From the NCBI RefSeq assembly GCF_964063345.1, contig NZ_OZ061318.1, positions 4,650,001 to 4,714,000 of the forward strand: a DNA stretch of 64,000 nt, read 5' to 3'. Shown here one piece after another: positions 38,049-46,258 of the stretch. The translations under genes and the position numbers were made by a program. The notes beneath the pieces are model-generated. The model searched no databases, was not told where the DNA came from, and was given only the letters and a program-made list of their open reading frames with translations. The DNA is from Pseudomonas lini (lineage in GTDB: Bacteria > Pseudomonadota > Gammaproteobacteria > Pseudomonadales > Pseudomonadaceae). The first letter of the stretch is position 1; each line of letters starts with the position of its first letter.

Positions 38049-38151
38049 GGCTGATCGCAGGGAAGCGTCAGCTGCACAGTCATCGCTCGGGCGTATGACC
38101 GGTCAGGGAGGGTTGTTCAATGTTGCATTGTCCGGACACGCTCTCGGCATC

Positions 38152-39501
38152 ATGGAAAGCAGAAATTCCGCCCCACTGGCGAGCTACATCGACCTCTTGC
38201 TGGACGCCGTCTGTGCGGTGGACAAACAAGGTCGCTTCGTATTTGTCAGCGCGGCCTGCGAGCGTATTTTCGGTTACACCCCCGACGAGCTGATCGGTCA
38301 GCCGATGATCGACCTGGTGCATCCCGCCGACCGACAGCGCACCCTCGACGCCGCGCGGGAGATCATGGAGGGCGAGCCCAAGCTCAACTTTGAAAATCGT
38401 TACCTGCGCAAGGACGGCCGGGTGGTGCATATTCTTTGGTCGGCGCGCTGGTCGGAGGTCGATCAGCTGCGCATTGCCGTGGCGCGCGACATCACCGAGC
38501 GCAAACAGGCCGAGTCCCGGCAAGCGGCGCTGTACGCAATCTCCGAAGCAGCCCACGCGGCGGAAGATCTGCTGGCGCTGTTCAAACGCATCCATTCGAT
38601 CATCGGCGAATGGCTCCCAGCGTTGAATTTCTCTGTGGCGCTGTATGACGAGCACTGCGCGCAGCTGAATTTTCCCTATCACGTCGACGACTGTGAACCG
38701 CAACCCGAGGAGCCCGGGACGGTGACCGGGCGTCTTTGCAGTGAAGTGATTCGCAGCGGCTTGCCGATTCTGCTGACCCCGGATCAGGACAATCCGCCGG
38801 CGGGATTTGCGGCGCTGGTCGCGGGCCAGGATTCGCCCTGCTGGCTGGGCGTGCCATTGAGTTCGCAGAACGGCACCATTGGCGCGCTGATCGTTAAAAG
38901 CGTACCGGGCGGCGAGCGTTACACCGAGCAAGACAAGGAACTGCTGCAGTATGTTTGCGCTCAGGTCGCGACCGCTATCGAGCGCAAGCAATTGCATGCC
39001 CGGCTCCAGCGCATGGCCCAGTACGACCAACTGACTCAGTTGCCCAATCGCGAATTACTGCGCGAACGCCTCAAGGCCTCACTGGCGCTGGCCCGGGAAG
39101 ATTCCGGTCGAATGGCGTTGCTCTACGTCGACCTTGACCGCTTCAAGCAAGTCAACGATACCCACGGTCATGCGGTCGGCGACATGCTGCTGCAAGCGGT
39201 CGCCAATCGAATCAAGGGCTGCGTGCGCGAAACCGACACTGTGGCGCGTATCGGCGGTGATGAATTTGTCGTGTTGTTGCACAGCCTCCACGCCGCGGAA
39301 GACGCCGAGAAAGTGGCGGGTAAAATCCGCCAGGTACTGGTTCAGCCCCTGCGCCTGGATGGGCATAACCTGAATATTCAACCGAGCATCGGCGTTGCGC
39401 GCTACCCCGAACATGGGACCGAAGAAAATCAGTTGTTCAGGCATGCCGATGAGGCGATGTACAGCGCCAAACGCCAACAGCACCTGCGCTTCGAGGCCTG
39501 A
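38152..39501 (+). CDS. Diguanylate cyclase with PAS and GAF sensor domains
   Basis: This 449-aa cytoplasmic protein has a PAS domain (about 10-125: YIDLLLDAVCAVDKQGRFVFVSAACERIFGY), a GAF domain (about 145-280: VALYDEHCAQLNF...CWLGVPLSSQNGTIGALIV) and a C-terminal GGDEF domain with RIGGDEFVVLLHSL. RETD five residues before GGDEF is an intact RxxD inhibitory site. It would make c-di-GMP from GTP, probably with product feedback. The ATG at 38152 is likely; one 57 bp upstream is also possible. Confidence 0.9.
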   Translation: MESRNSAPLASYIDLLLDAVCAVDKQGRFVFVSAACERIFGYTPDELIGQPMIDLVHPADRQRTLDAAREIMEGEPKLNFENRYLRKDGRVVHILWSARWSEVDQLRIAVARDITERKQAESRQAALYAISEAAHAAEDLLALFKRIHSIIGEWLPALNFSVALYDEHCAQLNFPYHVDDCEPQPEEPGTVTGRLCSEVIRSGLPILLTPDQDNPPAGFAALVAGQDSPCWLGVPLSSQNGTIGALIVKSVPGGERYTEQDKELLQYVCAQVATAIERKQLHARLQRMAQYDQLTQLPNRELLRERLKASLALAREDSGRMALLYVDLDRFKQVNDTHGHAVGDMLLQAVANRIKGCVRETDTVARIGGDEFVVLLHSLHAAEDAEKVAGKIRQVLVQPLRLDGHNLNIQPSIGVARYPEHGTEENQLFRHADEAMYSAKRQQHLRFEA

Positions 39502-39611
39502 AAGTCCGTTCGTCGCAGCGTTGCCAGTTTTTCTAAACCTTTTTGACGATGGAAATTCTTATTCTATGCGGGCGGCTGCTCGCTGTGATCATCATCAAGA
39601 GGATGAAAACC

Positions 39612-39767
39612 ATGCCAACTTCAAAAAATCCGAGTCCGGGTAGTGCCCATGATCGAACGAAGGCGTCTGAAGCCGGTCGCAAAGGTGGGAAAACCACCAC
39701 GACGACCGTTGATAAAGACTCCGCGAAAGGCGGCATGGGCCGCAAAGGTGGTCAGAAATCCCGGTAA
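39612..39767 (+). CDS. KGG-repeat small general stress protein
   Basis: This 51-aa hydrophilic protein has the stress-induced KGG motif twice: SEAGRKGGKTT and AKGGMGRKGGQKS. Relatives rise under acid, salt and stationary stress. AAGAGG about 9 bases upstream favours the ATG at 39612 over the one at 39603. It lies just before a DUF4142 gene. Confidence 0.8.
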   Translation: MPTSKNPSPGSAHDRTKASEAGRKGGKTTTTTVDKDSAKGGMGRKGGQKSR

Positions 39768-39840
39768 TAGTGACGGTGGTTTTATTAAAAGACGGGGGCG
39801 CAAGCTCCCGTTTGAATTTTCAAAGAAGGAGGGCGCGACC

Positions 39841-40344
39841 ATGAGCCGGATGGCCACCCGTTTACGCAATGCCAGTTTTGTCACGTTGCTGGGTCTGTTT
39901 GCCAACAGTGCCTTTGCCCAGTCAGCCGCCGAATTCATCAACGAGGCGTCGGCCAAAGGCATGGCCGACATCGAAGCCAGTCGCCTGGCGCACCAGAAAA
40001 CCGAGTCCAAGGAGGTCAAGGATTACACCATCGTGGTAATCAACGACCTCACCACCGCCAACCAGCATCTGGCGAAAATTGCCAAGCAACTCGATTTACC
40101 GGTCGCGCCACGCGAAGAGGTGATGGACAAGGCCAAAGCCTTGATGCCGGAGGTGAAGGACGATGCGTCCTTCGATCAGGCGTACGCCGCCAGTCAGGTG
40201 AAAACCACCCAAGAAACCATCGAGCAGCTTCAACAACAAGCGCAGACCACGGACGTGCCGCAAATCAAAGCGTTCGCCGAAGAAACCCTGCCCAAACTGC
40301 AAAACCATCTGCAAATGGCCAGGGCCCTGCAAGCCAGTCGCTAG
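39841..40344 (+). CDS. DUF4142 periplasmic helical protein
   Basis: This 167-aa protein has a signal peptide ending SAFAQSAAEF. The DUF4142 domain follows: FINEASAKGMADIEASRLAH and KDYTIVVINDLTTANQHL. These ferritin-like helical proteins are linked to envelope stress, with no known activity. AAGGAGGG lies before the ATG at 39841. It follows the KGG gene and may be co-regulated. Confidence 0.87.
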   Translation: MSRMATRLRNASFVTLLGLFANSAFAQSAAEFINEASAKGMADIEASRLAHQKTESKEVKDYTIVVINDLTTANQHLAKIAKQLDLPVAPREEVMDKAKALMPEVKDDASFDQAYAASQVKTTQETIEQLQQQAQTTDVPQIKAFAEETLPKLQNHLQMARALQASR

Positions 40345-40353
40345 CACTCATGG

Positions 40354-40380
40354 CGCGGGTGACGTCGCCGGTCACCCGCG
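40354..40380 (+). terminator. GC-rich hairpin after the DUF4142 gene
   Basis: CGCGGGTGAC and GTCACCCGCG form a perfect 10-bp stem with a 7-base loop, 10 bp after the stop. No U-tract follows, so it may be a weak or factor-dependent terminator. Confidence 0.5.
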
Positions 40381-40399
40381 AGGCATGGATCAACATTCA

Positions 40400-40798
40400 T
40401 CAATCCTGTTTCTTTGTTTCCGGGACAACAGTGCCGTCCAGGGGAATCTTCTCGCCCTCGCCGAGTTGGCGATATTTCTTTCTCAATTCTTCCAACTGTT
40501 TGAGATCCAGCGATTCGAGCCCCAGCATAGCGTTCTGCGCTTCTTTCGTTACTCGCAATAACTCATCGATCTTCAAGTGCAAAATGTCCGTGTCGCGGTT
40601 CTGGGTGTTCTGGATCAGGAACACCATCAGGAAGGTGATGATGGTGGTCGACGTGTTGATGATTAGCTGCCAGGTATCGTTGAAATGAAAAATCGGCCCG
40701 CTCAAACCCCACAGGATAATCAGAATGATCGCCCCCAGAAATGTCCGGGGCAGGCCGGCCCACAGGGAGAGTTTCTGTGCAATTTTTGCGAATTTCAT
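40400..40798 (-). CDS. Low-affinity iron permease family protein (PF04120-like)
   Basis: This 132-aa protein has two membrane helices (TFLGAIILIILWGLSGPIF and NTSTTIITFLMVFLIQNTQNRDT). The pattern after the second helix, NTQNRD.D.L.LK.DELLR, is the bacterial low-affinity iron permease family. The activity for iron is not proven for bacterial members. It is convergent with the DUF4142 gene. Confidence 0.8.
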   Translation of the reverse strand: MKFAKIAQKLSLWAGLPRTFLGAIILIILWGLSGPIFHFNDTWQLIINTSTTIITFLMVFLIQNTQNRDTDILHLKIDELLRVTKEAQNAMLGLESLDLKQLEELRKKYRQLGEGEKIPLDGTVVPETKKQD

Positions 40799-40993
40799 TG
40801 CCGTGCTCCTTATAGGGATGCGCCTGATTTTCAGACAGCACGGGCATGACGAAAATTCTGCTGAATATTGCCTGCGGGATGAAAAGCCGGTGCGCTGAAG
40901 CCTCTGTCAGCGCTCATCGTTCGGGGCCGAGAAAGTCGCAACCATTTCCACCGACATGGGTCACTACTTCAAGCCCCTGAACTGGAGAACAGC

Positions 40994-41140
40994 ATGAACC
41001 TCGCTCGCACGTTTTACCTTTGTTGTTGCCTGATGGCGTTGCAGGGCTGTTTCGATAACTCGGATAACGAGACCAAAGACAACACTGATGGCACCAAGTC
41101 TTCGGTGCAGATGCAGGAGAAGGGGGCGGATAAGCAGTGA
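40994..41140 (+). CDS. Small secreted lipoprotein, 48 aa
   Basis: ATG at 40994 is preceded by GGAGAACAGC. The protein MNLARTFYLCCC-LMALQGC then carries a lipobox LMALQGC with Cys19 and a short acidic tail (FDNSDNETKDNTDG, ending EKGADKQ). It is too short for a fold prediction. It reads as a genuine small lipoprotein because of the clean lipobox and ribosome site. No family is recognised. Confidence 0.65.
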   Translation: MNLARTFYLCCCLMALQGCFDNSDNETKDNTDGTKSSVQMQEKGADKQ

Positions 41141-41315
41141 ATGACTGTCCTGTGAGTTAATCGCTCGCGCTCTTCATAGAAATGTGGCTTATGCCTTGCT
41201 GCGTCGGGAATCTTTGATTGGAATCTTTCTTTGTGCCGGTTTGTGTCTAGTATCAAATGGTAGTCAATTTGCCAGCATGCAAACACACGGATCGAAACCA
41301 AGTAAGAGGTCACTC

Positions 41316-42401
41316 ATGGAATTCTTTGAGAAGTTAGCGAGCCTAGCCGCCAAGGTTCGTTTGCAAAGCGCTGCAATTCAGACGGAGGAGGCGACCAAGA
41401 ATGCTTTCGTCATGCCCTTCATCAGTACGGTGCTGGGCTACGATGTCTTTGATCCAAGTGAAGTGACTCCAGAATTCGTTTGCGATATTGGAACGAAAAA
41501 AGGAGAAAAAATTGACTACGCAATCATGAAGGAAGGAGAGGTACAGATTCTCATCGAGTGCAAAAAAATAGGCGAGTCGCTACACATCAATCACGCCTCC
41601 CAGCTATTTCGCTATTTTCATGTCACCAGCGCACGAATCTCTATTCTCACCAACGGCCAGGTCTATAAATTTTTCACCGACCTGGATGCGCCCAACAAGA
41701 TGGATGAGAAACCGTTTCTTGAACTCGATCTTCTGGACATCGATGAGTACTCCGTCCCCGAACTGATCAAGCTCACCAAGTCTGCATTCGACGTGGATTC
41801 GATCATCAATGCTGCAGGTGAGCTGAAATATGTCAGTCAGATCAAAAAGGTCATTGCTTCGCAGGTCATCAAACCTGATGACGACTTTGTAAAAGTCTTC
41901 GCCTCCCGAGTGTACGACGGGGTCATAACTCAGAAAGTCCGTGAGCAGTTCCACGAGCTGACGAGGAAAGCAGTCGTGCAGTTTCTCAATGATCAGATCA
42001 ATGACCGACTCAAATCAGCTATGAGTGGTGCCATTCAGCCTGCGCTGGCATCGAGATCGGTTCCTGCCGGCGGCAGTGATCCGACAGATCAGCGTGACGA
42101 ATCAGAGGATAAAGTGCTGACGACCCTGGAAGAATTGGAGGGTTATCACATTGTCCGTGCGGTGGTTCGTTCGGTTGTAGACGCAAAACGGATAGTGCAG
42201 CGCGATACGCAAAGCTATTTTGGGATCTTGCTTGATGACAATAATCGCAAGCCGATTTGTCGCCTTCATTTCAATCGTTCACAAAAGTACATTGGGATTT
42301 TTGACGAAGAAAAAAATGAAACGCGGCATCCGATTGGCTCGGTTGATGAGATTTACGATTATTCGGATCACTTGAAGAAGACAGTTGGGTACTACGACTG
42401 A
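41316..42401 (+). CDS. Lone type I restriction HsdR-N-terminal-domain protein
   Basis: This 361-aa protein contains the PD-(D/E)XK nuclease core of HsdR subunits: Glu24/Glu25 helix, Asp67 (EKIDYAI), Glu81-x-Lys83 (LIECKKIG) and the Gln96-x3-Tyr100 motif (QLFRYF). No helicase motor follows; the C-terminal ~110 residues are a separate domain (YHIVRAVVRSVVDAKRIVQR). No HsdM/HsdS is nearby. The local GC is clearly lower than the flanks, suggesting transfer. The start at 41316 has AAGAGG upstream; an upstream in-frame extension has none. Confidence 0.8.
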   Translation: MEFFEKLASLAAKVRLQSAAIQTEEATKNAFVMPFISTVLGYDVFDPSEVTPEFVCDIGTKKGEKIDYAIMKEGEVQILIECKKIGESLHINHASQLFRYFHVTSARISILTNGQVYKFFTDLDAPNKMDEKPFLELDLLDIDEYSVPELIKLTKSAFDVDSIINAAGELKYVSQIKKVIASQVIKPDDDFVKVFASRVYDGVITQKVREQFHELTRKAVVQFLNDQINDRLKSAMSGAIQPALASRSVPAGGSDPTDQRDESEDKVLTTLEELEGYHIVRAVVRSVVDAKRIVQRDTQSYFGILLDDNNRKPICRLHFNRSQKYIGIFDEEKNETRHPIGSVDEIYDYSDHLKKTVGYYD

Positions 42402-42427
42402 CCGTGTTGGGTAAACGGCATACAAAG

Positions 42428-42453
42428 AACCGGCCCCTTGAGGCCGGTTTTTT
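42428..42453. terminator. Bidirectional terminator between the nuclease-like gene and aidA paralogue
   Basis: AACCGGCC, loop CCTTGA and GGCCGGTT form an 8-bp stem, followed by TTTTTT. A similar stem is found at 53905. Confidence 0.85.
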
Positions 42454-42463
42454 ACATATCTAT

Positions 42464-43003
42464 TCATGCCGACAACGTCACCTCAGTCTTCCAGCTGAAG
42501 TACCCCAACACTTCACAGCGCTGGTTGATCAGCATGAAGTTCAGTTCGCAGGCTGTCACGCCCGTGCTCAGTTGCGAACACTCCCAATAATGATCATCGG
42601 CGCTGTGGCTGCCAGGCTGGGTCGGGTTGGCGGGGTCGGGCGCGGGGACTGTCTGGCCGCTGTGAACTATCAGTTTGGGCGGCGAAAGGGCCCCGGCATC
42701 GTCCACCGTCAGGTCGTGAAATACCACCGTATGTTCGGCCAGCAGGCTGACGGTTCTACCGCGGATATGGAAGATCTTTCCGTTGCTGGCTGTCAGCGTT
42801 ATTTTACTGTCATTTTCAGTACTTTGTGTCGTCGTGCTACTAGTCACGGGGAAGATGAAACCATCTTCAATCACAGTCGGGTTCTGCAATTCAAGACTGG
42901 GTTGCGGATAGTGTGAAAGCAACGATTCGGCATCGACAATCAGAAGCACACTACTGGCTATCACGGCGCCCGCCGAAGGGGAGGTAATCGGTTCGGAAGT
43001 CAT
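42464..43003 (-). CDS. AidA/PixA (inclusion body family) protein, paralogue 2
   Basis: This 179-aa protein shows the AidA/PixA pattern SVLLIVDAESLLSHYPQPS at its N-terminus, then DDHYWECSQLSTGVTACELNFMLINQRCEVLGYFSW at the C-terminus. The ATG at 43003 is favoured by AAAGGA six bases upstream; two other ATGs lie slightly upstream. PixA is a crystalline-inclusion protein of Xenorhabdus, and AidA is quorum-regulated in Ralstonia and Burkholderia. It is the second of two paralogues in tandem. Confidence 0.8.
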   Translation of the reverse strand: MTSEPITSPSAGAVIASSVLLIVDAESLLSHYPQPSLELQNPTVIEDGFIFPVTSSTTTQSTENDSKITLTASNGKIFHIRGRTVSLLAEHTVVFHDLTVDDAGALSPPKLIVHSGQTVPAPDPANPTQPGSHSADDHYWECSQLSTGVTACELNFMLINQRCEVLGYFSWKTEVTLSA

Positions 43004-43095
43004 CATGGATCCTTTCATGATGTTGACGCAAAACGGTAACCGCTTCGGTTCAAGCGAGACATCCTGTTCCAGCCGAGGCGGCAACGAGCTCGGTA

Positions 43096-43117
43096 GGCCC
43101 CTCGTTACCAAGGGGCC
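43096..43117 (-). other. Hairpin between the aidA paralogues
   Basis: GGCCCCT and AGGGGCC form a 7-bp stem with an 8-base loop (CGTTACCA) just after the first paralogue. No T-run follows. It could attenuate the downstream copy. Confidence 0.35.
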
Positions 43118-43127
43118 CGGCCCAGCA

Positions 43128-43631
43128 TCAGTTACGGATGGTAATGAACGGATCCCATGTGCAGCAGCCGATGATCTGGCAGTCGCGATTCACGATCAGA
43201 AACTGGAAGTGATAGGTCACGCTGCCGCAGGCAAGGGTTTCCGAAGACCAGTAGTGGTTATCGACCTTCTGGCAGCTGGGCACCGACGGATTGCTGGTGT
43301 TCGGGACTGCAAAGGAGGCGGTAGCCTTGCGTGGCGTGGGCGTAGAGATCAACTCGTTGCCTGCGTTGCCGACGAACTTGTAGAAAATCACTGCTTGCTC
43401 GAAGCCCAGCGACAGGCTGGTTTCACGCCAGCGAATCAAATCGCCTACCTGGGCTTTCAAGTTGAGCTCGCCACCGGCCTGGCCGCTCACCACGTTGTTC
43501 TGATTGGTCACCATGTACACATGATTGACGTCGATCATCGTCGGCGCAGCAGGGTTTGTGCTGATGTTCGGGTAGTTCTTCAGAATGGTTTCGGTGTCGA
43601 TGGAAACAAGTACATCCGTGACTCGAGACAT
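43128..43631 (-). CDS. AidA/PixA (inclusion body family) protein, paralogue 1
   Basis: This 167-aa protein opens MSRVTDVLVSIDTETILKNY and carries HVYMVTNQNNVVSGQAGGELN and CQKVDNHYWSSETLACGSVTYHFQFLIVNRDCQIIGC, the full AidA pattern. It pairs with paralogue 2 downstream (about 125 bp between stop and start). AAAGGAG precedes the ATG. Its role may be in aggregation, inclusion formation or secreted-protein-like structures; none is shown for this genus. Confidence 0.82.
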   Translation of the reverse strand: MSRVTDVLVSIDTETILKNYPNISTNPAAPTMIDVNHVYMVTNQNNVVSGQAGGELNLKAQVGDLIRWRETSLSLGFEQAVIFYKFVGNAGNELISTPTPRKATASFAVPNTSNPSVPSCQKVDNHYWSSETLACGSVTYHFQFLIVNRDCQIIGCCTWDPFITIRN

Positions 43632-44076
43632 AGTAAAGCTCCTTTGAACATAGTGATTACCTGGCTACCTGCCAGGCACGACAACGCTTGTTTGCCTTGC
43701 GGCCGTTGCGAACACACTACTGGGGAACCCACTCGATCACGGGGTATGAGCTGGCCTTGCTCCTTGCCTTGAAATGACGAGTCGGGTTCCTTCCAACAGG
43801 CCGCGATAGGACTATAGATGCCATTTTTATACTGTCAAAACTGCTTTGCTGGTCGGTCGACGAACGGTCGTTTTGGTTATGGCTTTCAATGGTTTTGCGA
43901 TAAGAAAAGGCTCATTCAGATCCCCTGTGTTTTTCAATCGTCAAGTGATCCGGGTTCAGGTAATAGACAGACAAGGCCTGTTAAAAGAGTAATGAACCAG
44001 GCAGGAGCATGGTTGGAAAAGGGGGCTGTTTTTTTGCTGGTTCACTCGATTTGGCTTTCAAGCCTGAGGAGGCGGC
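43632..44076. other. 445-bp gap between the aidA pair and a YXWGXW lipoprotein gene
   Basis: No gene seen. ACCTGGCTACCTGCCAGGC (43661-43679) is an imperfect hairpin in the aidA leader. AT-rich DNA around 43820-43850 and a GGTCGGTCGACGAACGGTCG stretch could hold promoter elements for the aidA pair. I could not place -35/-10 boxes with confidence. Confidence 0.4.
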
Positions 44077-44406
44077 ATGTTGTTACGTTACATGGTGTTG
44101 CTGGCGGTGGTGGTTACCGCAGCGGGTTGTGTGCAGGAACGGGTTGTTCATGACCGGCGTCCGGTGCAGCGTGAATATGTTGAGATCATCGCACCGCAGC
44201 CGCCACCGGAACGCGTTGTTGAGGTAGAGCCTGCGGGGCGGCCGGGTTATCTCTGGTCCAGGGGGTACTGGCGTTGGGAAGGTGGGCGTTATGTCGCGGT
44301 TCATGGCCATTGGGTCCCGGAACGGCCGGGGTATCGTTATGTGCATCCGCACTGGGAGCAACGTAACGATGGCTGGCATTGGCGGGTGGGGGCGTGGGTT
44401 AACTGA
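44077..44406 (+). CDS. YXWGXW-repeat lipoprotein
   Basis: This 109-aa lipoprotein has the lipobox VVTAAGC at Cys18. It then carries aromatic YXWGXW-type repeats: YLWSRGYWRWEGGRYVAVH, GHWVPERPGYRYVHPHWEQ and GWHWRVGAWVN. Such proteins are outer-membrane or periplasmic and of unknown role. GAGGAGGCGGC precedes the ATG. Confidence 0.85.
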   Translation: MLLRYMVLLAVVVTAAGCVQERVVHDRRPVQREYVEIIAPQPPPERVVEVEPAGRPGYLWSRGYWRWEGGRYVAVHGHWVPERPGYRYVHPHWEQRNDGWHWRVGAWVN

Positions 44407-44476
44407 CGCGGTCAATGTATCGTAGCGAACCGGTTGTCTGCCTCTGGCTACGACCATGCACCGACAGGAGAGCGAT

Positions 44477-45247
44477 ATGAGTTGGTCCGCCAAACAATAC
44501 GTAGCGTTTGAAGATGAGCGCACGCGCCCGGCGCGTGACTTGCTGGCCGCCATCCCCACAATGGACGTCCAATCGGCAATCGACATCGGTTGCGGCCCGG
44601 GTAATTCCACCGAGTTGCTGGTGCAGCGCTTTCCCAATGCCGCGGTGCGTGGGGTGGACAGTTCACCCAATATGGTCGAGGCCGCTCGCAAGCGCTTGCC
44701 TCACCTGCGTTTCGACATTGCTGACATTGATACCTGGAACGAGACCGGCCCGTTCGACGTGATTTTCGCTAACGCGGTGTTGCAGTGGCTGCCCGATCAC
44801 GCCCGGTTGTTGCCGTCATTGGTGGCCAGGCTTGCCCCCGGTGGTAGCCTGGCGATTCAGATGCCCGACAACCTCAACGAACCGTCGCACAGGTTGATGC
44901 GCGAGGTTGCAGCGAACGGCCCTTGGGCGGAAAAACTGGCAAGAGCGGCTGGCCTGCGAACGGAAATGGAGGATGCGGGTGGTTACTACTCGATGCTGCG
45001 TGCCCACTGCACCCGCGTCGATGTATGGCGCACCACTTACTATCATTCGCTCGCGGACGGCGCATCGGGCGTGGTCGAGTGGTTCAAGGGCAGCGGTTTA
45101 CGGCCTTTCCTTGAGCCGCTGAATGAAGCGGAGCGGGTGCAGTATCTCAAGCAGTATCTGACGGCGATCGGGCAGGCCTATCCGGCGCAGAGCGATGGTT
45201 CAGTGCTGTTGCCGTTTCCGCGGTTGTTCATGGTGGCGACGCGTTGA
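44477..45247 (+). CDS. tam: Trans-aconitate 2-methyltransferase
   Basis: This 256-aa SAM-dependent enzyme methylates trans-aconitate, an inhibitory side product of aconitase. Motif I is AIDIGCGPGNSTELLV. FDVIFANAVLQWLPDH and QMPDNLNEPSHRLMREVA are typical of Tam. The length matches the family. GGAGAGCGAT before the ATG at 44477 decides the start. A terminator follows. Confidence 0.9.
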   Translation: MSWSAKQYVAFEDERTRPARDLLAAIPTMDVQSAIDIGCGPGNSTELLVQRFPNAAVRGVDSSPNMVEAARKRLPHLRFDIADIDTWNETGPFDVIFANAVLQWLPDHARLLPSLVARLAPGGSLAIQMPDNLNEPSHRLMREVAANGPWAEKLARAAGLRTEMEDAGGYYSMLRAHCTRVDVWRTTYYHSLADGASGVVEWFKGSGLRPFLEPLNEAERVQYLKQYLTAIGQAYPAQSDGSVLLPFPRLFMVATR

Positions 45248-45251
45248 CCTA

Positions 45252-45283
45252 CAAAGGGACATGCGTGGTCGTTTGTCCCTTTG
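45252..45283 (+). terminator. Terminator hairpin after tam
   Basis: CAAAGGGACA and TGTCCCTTTG form a 10-bp perfect stem with a 12-base loop, 4 bp after the tam stop. The T-run after it is weak. Confidence 0.65.
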
Positions 45284-45339
45284 GTTGACCAACCTTCTAC
45301 TTCGGATCAATGCCAGTCAGTTTAAGGGCCGCTCGGACA

Positions 45340-45405
45340 TGTAGGAGCCAGGCTTGCCGGCGAACGCGTCCTTGAGAGCGCTTTCGCTGGCAAGCCTGGC
45401 TCCTA
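45340..45405. repeat. REP-like inverted repeat with AGCCAGGCTTGCCGGCG arms
   Basis: TGTAGGAGCCAGGCTTGCCG and its inverse CAAGCCTGGCTCCTA form a compact pair. It is a variant of the local REP type, next to the att-like repeat. Confidence 0.75.
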
Positions 45406-45431
45406 TGAAAAGCGGTTTGGTTTCTTGATTT

Positions 45432-45481
45432 CTGCATTCCCCCTGACGTGAGACTGAAATTGAGCAGAGCAGGCGAAGGGA
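45432..45481. other. Degenerate direct repeat of the tRNA-Gly 3' end (left border of segment)
   Basis: CTGCATTCCCCC (45432-45443), TGACGTGAGAC (45444-45454) and GAGCAGGCGAAGGGA (45467-45481) match in order and orientation CTGCATCCCCC, CTGACGTGAGAC and GAGCGGGTGAAGGGA at 53936-53994. The last block matches the 3' end of tRNA-Gly at 13 of 15 bases. Small deletions distinguish the copies, so it is an old copy. Confidence 0.6.
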
Positions 45482-45523
45482 AAAGGTGAATTTTCACCGA
45501 TGCCGAGCATCACGTAATAGCTT

Positions 45524-45859
45524 CTAAAGCAGCTGATCAATCAAAACCGCATTGGTATAGACCAAGCTTCCATCGCTCGCTCGATGCCCGACCAAATGGA
45601 ACTGACCGCGCCCGTGCTGCAAGTAGACGCGCATTTGGCAGTCGGACAAGGGGTCGTATCCCTCTGGCAAGACCAACTCCATTGAGCTCATGTCGACATC
45701 AACCATGGCTTCACGCTCATGGGTTTTCTGTAAGCGTTCTTCAGCTTGCTCCAGACGCAGATGGAGGGGGCCATCAACATCAAAGCTGATCTCACCCACC
45801 GGGGTGGACTTTGGGGCGCCGCTGGGTTTGCACCAGCCTTCGATCGTCAGGTTACTCAT
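45524..45859 (-). CDS. Hypothetical protein, 111 aa
   Basis: The protein starts MSNLTIEGWCKPSGAPKST, then has a heptad-like helix (LHLRLEQAEERLQKTHEREAM) and a beta-rich end (MRVYLQHGRGQFHLVGHRAS). No signal or membrane helix. I do not recognise a family. It is the first gene inside the repeat-bordered segment, convergent with tam. Confidence 0.55.
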   Translation of the reverse strand: MSNLTIEGWCKPSGAPKSTPVGEISFDVDGPLHLRLEQAEERLQKTHEREAMVDVDMSSMELVLPEGYDPLSDCQMRVYLQHGRGQFHLVGHRASDGSLVYTNAVLIDQLL

Positions 45860-46258
45860 GACGAAACCTCCGTCGTGGACTGCTGGACTCTATAGCTCTT
45901 GTCTCTTCTCAAGCCATCCGCTTCTGGCCAGTTCTGCCATCCCGTCATCAGAATTGAGTATAGGCAACCCAGCCTCGCTTGCTGTACCCGCGTCAATTCG
46001 CTACGCCCATTTAGTCCCCAGAGACGTAATGCTGAATATCCATAGTTATATGTAGCGAATAGCTTTAAACGATTAACTTAATGTTCGAATTGGAATATCT
46101 GGCCAGCAGGTTTTTCAGAAAATGCGCTTGTTCCGTCCATGCACTATACTTCTCGCTGACTTTACCGTCGGAATGGATGGTACTTGTCTGCCCTGCTTGG
46201 ACGTCAGTGGCGATGCGTTTGCATAACCAGTGAACAACAGGAATAGGATGAAGAGAAA
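45860..46258. other. 399-bp AT-rich gap before the oxidase cluster
   Basis: This gap is clearly richer in A+T than its neighbours. An open frame of 68 codons at 46065-46271 (minus) overlaps the coxB start, has no good ribosome site and resembles nothing known, so I do not call it. The oxidase promoter must lie here, but I cannot assign it. Confidence 0.4.
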
